Shown here: positions 23,311-36,000 of the stretch, in pieces | Layout: each line of letters begins with the position of its first letter | Numbering within the stretch: position 1 is the stretch's first letter | NCBI GenBank assembly: GCA_950295325.1 | Contig: OX485809.1 | Location: forward strand, 36,463,081 to 36,527,080 | Length of the DNA: 64,000 nucleotides | Direction: 5' to 3' | DNA from: Polytrichum commune | Taxonomy: Eukaryota > Streptophyta > Polytrichopsida > Polytrichales > Polytrichaceae | The notes under the pieces: generated by a model | Database searches by the model: none | Told to the model about the DNA's origin: nothing | What the model saw: only the letters and a program-made list of their open reading frames with translations | Program-made: the position numbers and the translations under genes

Positions 23311-23619
23311 TCACATCACCAACGAAAAGCAGTCACTAAAGTACCGGAGCTTTCTAATTCCGAATTCGGCAGCAATCGGTCGCCCCCACCGTGCTGGCGG
23401 CATCTCTTGCTCCACTTCTTCCATTGCACGCTTGAAGATTCCAAATATACATTCCTCATAAAATTCATCCGAAATTCGGCTCGCTCTTAGTTGTCGATTG
23501 GCACCGTTTTCTCCACCGAGAGGATTGCACCTTTTCGGAAGAGTTTTAGGCGCGCTCAACTGCTGGACCAGCTGACGTGAAGGCTTCTCATTGGGCCCCT
23601 CAATTCCAAACATTGGCAT
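23311..23619 (-). CDS. Small hypothetical ORF, 102 aa
   Basis: ATG 23619 to TGA 23311 is a single open stretch of mixed, protein-like composition. It begins MPMFGIEGPNEK, has a charged middle (RISDEFYEECIFGIFKRA) and EEVEQEMPPARWGRP. There are no recognised domains, signal peptide or membrane segment. It lies about 580 bp upstream of the isocitrate lyase start, on the same strand. It could be a small gene, one exon of an unseen gene, or chance. Its GC content is higher than the surrounding spacer, which slightly favours coding. Confidence 0.3.
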   Translation of the reverse strand: MPMFGIEGPNEKPSRQLVQQLSAPKTLPKRCNPLGGENGANRQLRASRISDEFYEECIFGIFKRAMEEVEQEMPPARWGRPIAAEFGIRKLRYFSDCFSLVM

Positions 23620-26600
23620 GGCCAGGGTTAAGTTACATGTCTTGCTTTAATGACCGGCCTGCCGGTCCAATCTTCCCGAGGTAAATGTCAAGGTCTATTA
23701 AAACGCATTTCCATTTATAGCCTCAATAGTCAACATGGTTTGTGGTTAATTCATCTCAATTGGGTTCTTCATACTACCTGCTTTAGATTAAATCCATGTC
23801 GTTTTCAGAGTTTATATGTAATTCACATGATCAGAAGAAGAAGAAGAAGAAAAAAAAGAAAAAAAAAAGAAAAAAGAGTTTGAGTCATAATATGGCTGCA
23901 TTTTTACTTCCCGTCAGATTAGTGAGGATATAGACTCTAGCTCAAAGAGCAAGACATCTAAGTTAGCCTTGGCCCACCTATTGACATTATCTAGCAATGA
24001 AATCTCTACATTTTTTAATTTTATTTTTTTTAATTTTGTGGTTAAGATAATCATGCCTATTTCAGTTATTTATCTTAATCAATCGCCTATGTTTGTATGA
24101 CCTACATTTGTGTGACTTATGTGGTTAGATGTAAGTCTTAAAAAATTTCAAAGTGATTATCAAGTTATGGGCTCAAAATTTGCTTACCATTTTAGGTTGA
24201 ATAATGGACATAATTGAGGGCTCTCCATGATCACCTTATGGCTCCAACACTTTTGACCTTGAGAAATCGTACCAATTTTCAAAAAATGTCGTAGAATTCC
24301 ATAAATTGTTGCTAAAATCTCATATCACATTTGCGGATCCAAGAAAATTCCAAGCTCTAAAATACAAGTTGAGAATCATGGCCATCAACAAAAAATAACA
24401 CATTTAAGAATATTTACCTTATCAATATCAATATGACACGGTCTTTCTTTAATAACATGTAATTCAAGAAGTGAATATAATAAACTAAATGGACAATGGC
24501 ACAATAAGTTATTTCAAATTTATATTTAGATTTTCTCATGTTTTATCATTTGAATGACACATGCAAGACTATGAAAGGATCACAATTCAACAATCATGTA
24601 TTGTTGATGTGTTTTATTAGCACCCTCATCAATCCCTTGTTATTTTATTATTTTGTGTGGAACAAGAGAACAATGTATAGTACGCACATTTTTTTCAAGA
24701 TACAGTTAATACTTCAAGCCTTGCAGTAACCCACATTATGTGTTTTTGTACATCACCTTTGGAAAAGAATATTCCCAAGTGAAATTCCACAATGATTTAA
24801 TCAGTAAAATTATTTGACACATTTTGTCTATGGAATTGAATTCATTTCCATTTTCTATTTTCTGTTTGTTAACTTATAATCCGTTCATCATCCACCAGCA
24901 AGAGTGACCCTATATTGTAATCCATGATTCTAGAATTTCATCCATCAAGCACAACATGCAAAGAAAAGAAAAAAGAAAAAGAAAAAGTACAAGTGCAATA
25001 CCTACAATCATAATTGTTACATTTGAAAATGTTTTATCATAGATTTGCTATTGCAACATGAGTTTGTTGTGTAAATCAAATTGGTAGAAGTTGGAGAACA
25101 TAAGAAATGAACCAAATAATACCCACATATCTTACCTTCTTCAGCCTTGAATCTAGCACAACTCACTCTTTGTAGGGAATAAATACTCTTTGATATCCAA
25201 AAAGCCAATGGCGAGATAGTAGGTCCAATAAATTCAATAGATGTATTTGTGTCCAGTGTGTAAAACATATGTTTAGAAGATGGCCCCGTTATAAATTTGA
25301 TAAAAGGTTACTAGATTTGTTTGTAATGGTCACTCAATGAAGCACATGAGACCTTTGACATGCTCAAAACAAGCCAAAAAAAAGAGCAATGACATGAAGG
25401 AAGTTAAATAAATGCACTTGAGAGGTTCATGAAATTTTGACATTGTGTGATTTAGATATATCATATGAAAAAAAATCAAGGTTTCTTGCAATCCAACATA
25501 GGACCCTCAAAAGCAGTTATTGTTGATGAGTGTTGAAGTTTTTGTTTTCCTAAATGAATAAGTTGCACATTTGGTCCTTAGAATAAGATCATCAGCTATA
25601 CATTGATTCGGGACACAATAAAAATAGATGTCATAATTGAGTCACTGATGAAATTGGGCGCTTACACCTTATTAGTTAAGTTACTCATATGACTAACAAA
25701 GACCATTGAGTGCAGGCATCAACAAATGACCCAGTTACCAGATTCAAACTAGAAATGCATTGATTGAGAAAACAAATGCTCCTGCAATGCCAATGAAAAA
25801 GTAAGCCAAGTTAGACTCCAGGAAAATGGACTAGGAAACTCTTGAGAAGATTGGAAGGCTTGAGAGGGGTTAAGTTGGACATAATTATTTCAACGCCCTC
25901 CCATGTGGACCTTTCTGATCGTGGAGATCAACAGCCTAGATCGAGGACGACAGAGGGAATGGATTAATGTTTTGGGAAGTCATCCTCTTGCTCAATCACA
26001 GAACGCCACCTCATTACCTAAATGGTTATGCATCAAGAGTGTTGAATATAGAGATGGTTTTGTTGCATGGTGTGCATGGAGGTGATCATGTCAAGTTAGG
26101 GTTGCATTCAGACACCATCTAGTCTTGCGAGGTAGGGTTGCTCATTCTTTGACTGCATCCATTATTTGAAGCAGCTGATCTACTCCGCTCCTGTAATTGG
26201 TATGTAGAACAATCTAGACTTCCTGTGACATCTGAGTAAACGCCACAAACATGTGAGTGTTTTGTAATGTGGAAGTAAATCTATATTCCACATGTTCATG
26301 TGATTTGTTGCCTCACCCGCTCGCTTGAATCAGAATTCCAGGGGCCATCTACTTTTCAGACGCTCAATGTCAAGTTTGCATCTCAGATTGAGACAAATAA
26401 TAAATAAATTATGTGCAAGGCACGGTATGCTATATTGAGCAATTGATTATGGAGTCCTGGTTATAACTGTCGACATTGCAAAGTTTGCATCGACACTGTG
26501 AAATATTTTGTCATGCGTTTCTCACTGGGTGACCCTCACCTCGTTCTTGGGTTTGTGGATTCCAAGGCTCTTCGGGTCATTGGATTAATGAGCTCTCTGC

Positions 26601-27009
26601 TGACATAATTCAGGTTTATGCAGTTCTCATGAGGTTTAAAATCGGTTCACATGTTCTTCTGACTTAAGGTTGTCTCATCCACTCCCTTCAGAATGCCAGC
26701 CATATGATTGTCGGACACTCAATGTCAAGTTTGTATCTCATATTGAGAAAAATACAAACTAAACAGATTATGCACATTTATGCTATATTGAGGATTGGAC
26801 ATGGAATCCTCGTTACGATCATCGACATTTGCAGATTTTCATCAGCATTGTGAATTCTTCTGGGAACTACAGGACATACTCTTATGACTAAGGTTTGTGA
26901 GTTGTTGGAGTCATTGGATTATTGAGCTCTCTGCTGATAAATTTCAGATTTAAGTATGTGGCTCTCGTGTGGTCAGGGTGTCGTCAGAGTTTGGACGATT
27001 TTGACAATC
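23620..27009. other. Repeat-rich spacer upstream of the CFAP57-like gene
   Basis: There is a purine-rich AGAAGA...AAAGAAAA tract at 23832-23877. Region 25030-25135 matches 18355-18465, and 25405-25500 matches 54225-54320 (AATGCACTTGAG..TTCATGAAATTT, GTGTGATTTAGA). A two-copy tandem duplication fills 26363-26960. No gene is recognised. Confidence 0.5.
26363..26960. repeat. Two-copy tandem duplication immediately upstream of the CFAP57-like start codon
   Basis: CTCAATGTCAAGTTTG.ATCTCA starts copies at 26363 and 26718. GCTATATTGAG, a GTCGACATT/ATCGACATT block and TCATTGGATTA.TGAGCTCTCTGCTGA (26578 and 26911) follow in order. The offset falls from 355 to 333 because of indels. The second copy ends about 60 bp before ATG 27010, so the duplication includes the likely promoter or 5' UTR. 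Confidence 0.8.
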
Positions 27010-30000
27010 ATGGCACCAAAACCAAGGCCCCGTCCCAGTCAGATGGGAAGATCAAAGCGTGCCAGGTCGCAAGGGGGACTTGTAAAATATGCATACCAAT
27101 TCCCGCCTCTGTAAGTACAAACGTCGTTCAATTTACCGATCTTCAGGGGATTGGTTTCTTGCCCTCAAGTCATGTCATTTTGTTCGTGGCTATGGCCATG
27201 AAAGCTGAACCCTAAATATGCTATAATCTCCAGATCAACAATAGAAATCATATGGCAAAGAGTTCGTTGCATAAAGTTATTTCGTCTATGGTATACACAT
27301 GCTATGAACTTTCTGTTGCATCTCAGATTTCCTTTCCTTGCATCATTCCTTCACCTCTAGGGACACATTTGAATTCTCGTTGAATTTAATGATCTCGGAG
27401 GATTTGGATTCTTGCCCTCTAGTCGATTTTGTTCGGGTTATGGCCATGAAAGCTGAATCCTAAACATGCATTTGTCTCCAGATCAACAATAATAGAAAGT
27501 ATAAAGCAAAGAGTTTGTTGCATAAAGCTACTGTAATCCGTCTATTTATGGTATAAACTTTGAACTTTCGGTTGATCTCAGAGTTGCTTTCGTTGCATCA
27601 TTCCTATACCTGTAGGCACACATTTGGATTCTCGGGCACGCCAGGACGGCCTGCCCAGATTGCGTGTGTGGACACCCAAACTGTTCTTTTCGCAATCGGC
27701 TGCGGCCTCTACAAACACAGGTACATGTTCATAAAAACCAAACTCTTGCATAGGTTTCTCTATGAGAGCTTGTTTATCAAGCAACTCCATCTTGATACCC
27801 CAAGCCATTGGAGTCTATCCCAATCACTTACTCATGGGTTGCAACTTTGCCCTTCACATTTCCCCCATCTAGTCTGTTTTTTTTTCGAACTCTGCTTCTA
27901 TTTCTGGTGTCGTGTGCTCTGCCTGCTAATGACATTTGGGAGCCATTGATTGTTAGTTGCACCGTAACCAGGGAAGAATATGCACCGTTCTGTTAAGTCG
28001 CCCTCATATTCTAATCCGAGACGGAATAGTTCATAGTAGCGTAGACAATCTGCGGACTTGTAGAGTGAGTTATTGAAGAGCCTCTCTTTTGAGGCTGTAA
28101 GTCTAAAATTCTAAGTCATTGTGTATCACCCTAAACCATCTGACTGGAAGGATGACTGTGCATGCTTGATTACAGCAACTTTTGTTCAGTGCAAGTGGTG
28201 CCAACCGAAGCTTCCGTAGAGGTGAAGAATGATCATTTATCCATGACTTCTATCCAGTTCTGTGAAGAATTGTGAACACAATCTCTGTTTCTGAATGTGA
28301 TATGGAAGTTGTAACTACAATGGAATTTTCTGAGTTATACAAGACATAATTTTGGTGTGTAAAAGCCTGTTTGATACACTGAGTATTGTGTATAGGCAAT
28401 ATTATTCTAAAGTTGCTAAACAAGAAACAGTGTCATGTAATTGGTCTGTACAATGATGATGCAGAAAATCAGTGCTATAGTGGTGTCACCAACAGGGCGT
28501 CGCATTGCTCTTTGTGAGAAGCACAAGGCCGATCCCAGCTTGGTAAATTTTGCCTAAATTCAGTCGAATTGCCTGTCCTGTTGTTCAAATGGCACTTTGA
28601 AATGTGGTTATGGATAACGCTATTTAGAGATTTATTAGATATTCAACTTTCAGGGCCGATTATATAAAAGCCTTGTCTGCTGTTGATAAGCAGGTATCAG
28701 TTTATAGCATCCAGGGACCAACATTAATTCGAAAGTTCCTTACAAACCATGATGCGGGTAATGATACCCTGTTCAGGAGAATGTCCTCCTGACCTGCTTG
28801 TATATCATAGATCATTGATGATAATTCTTTGTAGTGATAAGGTTATAGCTCACAAATGGCAGTCATTGTCTCTTAAATACTGAATTTAAAACCCGCACAA
28901 GCTCACTAAAACAACGAAGAACTGAATGCAGCTATTGACACTTGTGGCTTCTCGAAAGATGAAAATCAAATTATTGCATCCTGCAGTAATTTGGCTGGCT
29001 CTGTACTTTACTGCTGGGATACTGAGCTAACAAGGGTAACCTTGGAGATCCTCTCTTTCTTTAAGTATGGGTGTTCGGAGGTGTACCTTATCAATCTAAA
29101 TGTATTGGTGCTCGTATAATCTGCTCTGAATCTATTCCATTTACTCCTTGTATGTAGATCTACTATTGCTGAAATCCTCACTGGGTATCCTACTTTTAAA
29201 TGTTGGAGTGAACAGGAAAGGTTCGTTGAGGAATATCCGTATGTTGTGACACGAGTATCTGTGAGTCCAGAAGACAATGATGTGTTTGCTATTAGTGGTA
29301 AAAATACGAAAGGAAATTAAAAATTATTCATTAAACAAGAGTCATCAAGATATTTAGTAGACATGCGACACTTCATCTCAGCTGCTAACATGTCACCATT
29401 CAATAAAGCATAAACCTTGAATAAACCCTTCAGATTTTGGAGATTGATAATCATCACAGTTGCTTGCTCCACATTCTTGTACTGAGGCGAGGAACAGATT
29501 TCTAGTTTGAGCACATAGTATTTGTTCCAGATATTGAATTTTGCTATATGAATTGCTTGTCCTTGTGATGCTCATCAAAGAATGCTATTTTTAAGGGAGG
29601 GCAAGATTTTGGTCCCGTTTCGTTTGGTATGTTGACATAGATGATAAATGGTTTGAGTCACAATCTAGAGTTCACAGTGAATGAAGTCGAGAATAGAATG
29701 ATTACCTTGAGCAGAGGTCAATCGCAATCTTTTTTATCTTTGTAGGTCACAGAAATACCACACGTGTATCAGAACTTGTTGTATCAAGGGGCTGAGATTC
29801 ATATAATCCTGAAATATTTGCACCACCTGCAGGTCCCAGAAGATTCGAAATCTGGAGTCATAGAGCGGATGTAGAGACTTATGATACTATTGAGGGTTTG
29901 GAAGAGCCCGAAGGACGTCAATGTTTTTTCACGGACCACATCTGGCTGCCTGATAATAGTGTTGCCCTTGGAACTGCCAATGATGTGATTTTCATTGTGA

Positions 30001-33000
30001 GGAAGGGAGTAGTCACGTATGTATGTACCCTCTGCTGTCCTCTTAAATGCACTGTTATAATTTTTCTGTGGATTTCTTCTTGCAGAGTGCAAGTTTCTTG
30101 CTTCTTTCTGTATGACGACTTCTGAAGCTGGCCAAGACGTGCTTACCTATTCTCTTCTGTCATATTTCTCATCCATCTCAGACCAATCTCTTAGGCCAAT
30201 TAATACATATTAAATGCGAAGTTCAGGTTTTACCTGTCACTATATCATGTCGCATCTCTAAATTTCACCAGTAAATCAACTTGCATTCTAAATAAAATGA
30301 TCTGGGTGTCATCATGTTTCACAGAAGTTCCTTGAATCCGGGCACACAATATGCTTAGCTGCTACACCTTTTGGGTTTTATTCTGGCAGAGAAGATGGAG
30401 TGATCACGCAGCATGGCGGTTGGGATAAGGTCATCACCGAATTCGAGGTATCAGTACTGGAAAGTGTTGTTGATTCAAACAATTGTATTTTTGTTGAATA
30501 GCAGGAAATTTTGCTGACCAGCAGGTATATCTTGATAAAGGAAGGGTACTGAAACAGAACCATTAATTTTATTTTATTTTTTCATCCTGTATTTATTACC
30601 TTCTAGAGGCTTGAGTTTAGGTCTTGAAGCCATTTAATAAAATGATAAAATAGAGATTAGAATATATATATATTATCTTTTTTATATTATCTTTTGTAAA
30701 ATATACAGAAATTTACTAATTTATCAAATTTATATTACTCTATATAAGGAAAAGAGAATTTCCACCACGATATAAAAACACATCTTTCTACAGCCCCTGT
30801 TTTTAGGATTTGGGCGAACCAACCCATAAACTCGTTCCTTGTTGGATGCCTAAAACCTTGCCTCAAAGGAACCAGTGTATGGGTTGGTTCGCCCCAGCCC
30901 TGTTTTAGCTACGTTATGGTTTGGGTATTTAGCTGGTCTATTGATATAAATTAAACTTTTTTTCCAGATGCTCTAATTCTTCCAATTTTTTTTAAAAGTA
31001 CATATATAAAATTTGTCCAACTCTGCCCTGTCTAGTTCTTGTTGGCCAGTCATGGGCTCATATCAATATGAATCTTTTGATATATTGACTTCTAATGTAA
31101 TTCTTCTTTTGCAACTGGAATTGGTGATCCAGGTAAATTCAAGAACGCCTTATGCAAAAGTCTTTCGAAAGGATGTGGCAAGGTTTTCTTCCTCCTTTCA
31201 ATTACCCTCTTTGATATGTTGTCTCCTTTATACTAAAATTTGCTTTCAGCCTTATGCAATAACCCTTGGTGCTCCTATCTCTTCAGGCTCTTTTCTTCTG
31301 TGCCAGGCCACACACATGGGGTTCCAACCCACTTAAAGTGAAAGGAGGATAATCGCAGGGCTAACAAAAATAGGAAATAGGAACTTACAAGAACACATTA
31401 CGAATCTTTTGATAAAATGGAATGCATGTCCGAACTTCATGTTTTGTCCTAACATCCATTTTGATATATGGGTAATGCAGCGAGCCCTCACCAATCACAA
31501 CACTTGTGGTAGCACCCAATGATGAGAATGTTATGTACGTTGTGGAGGTAATTGAAAACTCAGTATCCTGTAAACGTAGAGATGACAATCGGATTTCTTA
31601 TGGTCGATTTATTACACTCATACCATTTTTCGTTCACTTCTCAAGAATTTGAAGTAAATGAAACTGCGTGCATTGAGACTGTAGAGATCCGCTCAATACT
31701 GCAATCTGTATGTTATAATTGATGCTTCAAACTATAAATTTCATTTGAAATGCGTGCATTACCAGTCAAATATAGACTAAATCACAATCGGTGTATGTTT
31801 ATCCTTCCTTTGGAAAGTTCTGTGTTGCTCTGTATATAATTTTCAAAAACCAAGTGAAACTCAAGTCCTGTCTACTTAAATACATCTATCTGCTGATCTC
31901 TTAACACATCTAAACTTCATCTTAAGACCTTCATTGCGAAGTGACACTTGAAGGGCAATAGGAAATCTATACTCAGATCATGTTAGGAGCAATTGATATG
32001 ACCCAACCCCGTTGCTATCAGAAAGAAAACGTGGGGAAACTTGAGCTCAAAGGAGAGAAGGATGTCATCGATGGCATTGTCAGTGTAGACCTAGAAATGC
32101 CAGGTATTTCCAAACGAACTATAACGCCTGTATCTTGATAGAATATAGAAATGTTACCCCCTCTTTTTCTATATTCTTCTGTTTAAATCAGGTGGAAATC
32201 CATGAAGACAATCCATCGCCATTGAACGTCTAGAGTGTTCCTTCCTGAATCACATAGTTTGTCAAAATCCTTCATTCATAACCATGTGCATGAAATACAG
32301 AACCTGAAACTGTCTCTACTGACATTAATGGAACACGGCATTTAAGCTTTTAGTCTTTCATCGAGGCTCAATGAGAATGACTATGAAAAATTCAAGTAAC
32401 GAACTACAGAAGTTTTCCAATGGTTTCAAATTCATCATGTTTCCAAGTAAATGTGACCTTTGTTTTTATAAATATGTAAATGTTGAAACGCTGAAGAACA
32501 TCATCTCAATCTTACAGACAAACTCTGAAAAGGGTTGGATGGCCAGTGTTTACGACGGGACCCATCTTGGATATGGATATTTGTCCCCATCGAATGCTCA
32601 TTGCGACTAGTCATGAAGGCAAGGTGGTGCGGGTGTGGAGTTATGCTCGACTAATTTGTGAAATAATGTGCTTGTAAGTCACATTTTGACGTCCACTGGA
32701 GCTCTTGTTTGTTTTTTGTGAGAAGCCATCGACAGGTAGAAAGCAGTTCTAAGAATGCCAGGAGAACAAGAGTAGTGTTAAGAAACTAAAGAAATTAATG
32801 AATCATGTTTTACAGTTCTTGAGAGAGTTCAGTAACATTGTCAATTATCGGGTATAATGGTTGATTCTGCAATCTGGTGATTATTGGTATTATGATCATG
32901 AGGATAAGTTCGATGTCCATGGAAGGTAATAGCAGTGCACCTCAAAATTTGCGATGGTGCAGGTTTGAAGAGGAGGTTTTGGCTGTGACGATCAGCAACT

Positions 33001-36000
33001 ATAATATGTTGGTGGCATTGGGAAGGATCGTTAAAATATTTGTTCTTATGGCAGAAAAGTATGTCTTGAGTTCCATCAAGTACCCTTTATTTTAGTTTGT
33101 GAAACTGCTATCAGTTGTTGCAATATCTAGTCCAGACTGTCAGTCATGTTCTTTCTACTGAGGACTTTTGCAATGGGGAGCTCAAGGTTTCCAGGATGGG
33201 AGTGATGACCGTTAGTACGTGTGTTCACTTTTTCTACATATTATCAAGGGGATTTGGCTTATGTGAATTTGAGGATGCCTTCCAACAAGTTTTGGAGTTG
33301 CTAAAAGGGACCCTCTCTTGATTGCTGGACTTTTCTGACCATTTTGAAACCTCTTCAATCTAGTTGATTCTTCATGCATTTCATAATTAATTTCATTGAA
33401 TTCAATGTAGGCCAGTGCAAATACATGAGATATCTATAAAGGGCGTGCGGCAGATGAGGTGGAGTCCCAGTGGTCATATTGTGGCAATTGCTGCTGGGAG
33501 GGACGTTATTCTACTCTCAGCTTCAAACTGGAAGATCCTAACTATGTTGAAGGTTTGTGCACATGTTTCATTATTTAGTGTAAGAAATGCTTCTGTTATC
33601 AAGTTCCTCCATCAGCCCCGTTTGTACCAACAGCTAGGAAACTCCTTGCTCGCAGAAGAGGCAAATGCTTTATTCACTAAGTCTGACCAGTGCACATAGA
33701 AGAGATTGCAGTATCTCACATAGCATTCGTAAGAGATGTAGTGAGTGTTCTACCTAGATAAGCATCTTGGAGACTATACACTCAGTGAGATTCTTTTTGG
33801 CAAGGTCTTTACTGTAAATCTTGGTAGATGGGAGAAGGCTGTGTCCGAAGATTTATAGATAACAATGAGGTGTCCACTATGTAGAGCTTGCCACTTGACA
33901 ATGCTTGGCATTCGTGCATGTAATCACGGACGTTGATCCTTGAGTTTATTCTTGAAGCTAGAACTAAATACGGACTTCCTTACACATGCTTAAGAATGCT
34001 ATGCATGTTGGGAAGTAAGGTAGACGAGCCTATTACGGTTACTCCCAGGAGGTTTGCCTCTTCTGAAAAAAAATCCAGTCCAAAGTTAGAAAATTTTGTA
34101 TGGATTTAATGCCATAAGAATGAGATTAATGTGAGCAAACCTCAATTTGTGATGAATTTTCAAAGAGCATACATGTGATCTTCTTGAGTAGTTACATAGG
34201 TGTGCCTAAAGTGGTTAGTGTTGAGTGGGTGTTTGAGCATTGACTTTTTGCCTATGCCAATCGATGAGCCATCGAATTAATCCTCAGAATAATTCTAGAA
34301 GCATTCGTTATATGAGGATATCGAGCAATTTTGCACCTAAGAGTAGGTATTTGAAATAACAAATGTCTGCCGTAGCATCCGTCCGGTTGAAGAGGCTGTT
34401 TTGAGAGTAAACTGCTATTTTATTTTTGTCTCGAACACTGCAGGGTCATATGGGCGCGGTCTCCTCCGTCGCATGGTCCCGCGATTCCATCTACCTTTCA
34501 TCCGCAGGACTTGATGGGGCAGTCCACAGCTGGTACATGGATGGCTTTCATCGATACGCAGAATGCGTAACAACGGGGTCCCAATATAGTGACGTTCTCT
34601 ATGACGCAAACCGTAAGTATGTCTATGCATGTGGACCCAACATACCTTTACGCGCAATCGAAACTGAAAAGAATGCTGCGAACTTGCAGTTTGTCCCTGA
34701 GAAGAACTTGGATGATGAAAGTCATGTAGAGCCAGACACTGAAGATGAGCAGACCAGCGCCTCTCGCTGGGAACACCACATTTTCAGGTCCTTCGATCAA
34801 TCTTCTATTTGCACTATACTTGTCACATCGTAAAATCTCAGACCCCAAGTAAACAATAAGGCCATGTTTTAGAATGCTATGCCTCTGGAGACCCTCTGGA
34901 AAGATTTTAATGTTGGGAATCTGTATGCAGGTGCTCAAGACATCATTCCTTTCCCAATTGGTTTTAATTGCAATACCGCAAGGCCTTCTGTTTCAAAATG
35001 TTCGATAGATTTAACCCCATTTTGGGCCTCTCCAAGCACAAAAACATGTACTTGAGCTACATACTTCCACTTTAGCCAATTGTCTCAAAAGTGACCGTGT
35101 CTAAAATCAAGTCATTTTTCACGTGCACTTTACAAATTGGTTGAATACCTTAATGTTATTGAAGATCTGGGTTCAACTACACATCTTGAGTGCCCTTGGA
35201 TGCAAGTACAAACTTAGTATTTTGATCCCCAATGTTACATATAAGTAAAATTTATATTTCCCTTGACATAAGATTATGTACTAGTTAAAGTGTCAAACCC
35301 AGGCATATTTAAAAACATGATTTGAAGACTTGGTGAGGCTTGTAGAAATTGTTTACAGATCTTGTAAGTTGAGCCTTTGCGTCCTTTGAGGGTTAATACA
35401 CTCTGCAGACGATTTTGTGTTCAAGTGCTCAGCTTTTATGATGAGTCCTTCACAACCCTCGTATTTGCTGAGCTTGTGCTGATGATGCATTTTTCTGTAT
35501 GGACAGAGCTTACACATCATGTGAAATGAAAGCTAGGGGTGTGTCACGAATGGCAGGTATGTTTGGATGGAATTTGTTGGTTGCAACAACTGAAAATGGA
35601 GAATTGTTGTTGTATTCAGTACCACTGAGGGGAGATGTAAATCAGCCTGTTTGGGAGGAGCGTATCAATGCAGGTATAGATACCAATAACACTATTCAAA
35701 TCATGGCATTGACATAGTCATTTTCCAGATCTCAAAAATTTAAGAATTGAAGGATTATGATGATGACGCATTATCCTGCTGAACCAATTACTTCAGGCTT
35801 GTCAGTTAAGATAGTCAACAGAAGATGATCTATAACATAGTTGCTGGTTGTTTGCCAGTGTGATTTTTTTGCATTTTAAACTACCACGTTTCTTCCAGGA
35901 AGAATAACGTCATTGTTTGTGGATGAGAAACATGATTTGATTTTGATGTCCTCAACCCAAGGCTCGATCATCTTATTGACACTGACGAAGTTGCCATTTA

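Noticed and set aside
31977-32103. Open stretch with GT/AG-like borders in the CFAP57-like gene
   Set aside because: It has good coding appearance and lies where an exon is missing, but it leaves the wrong phase for the next exon and does not resemble the family. Not included; transcript data would decide.
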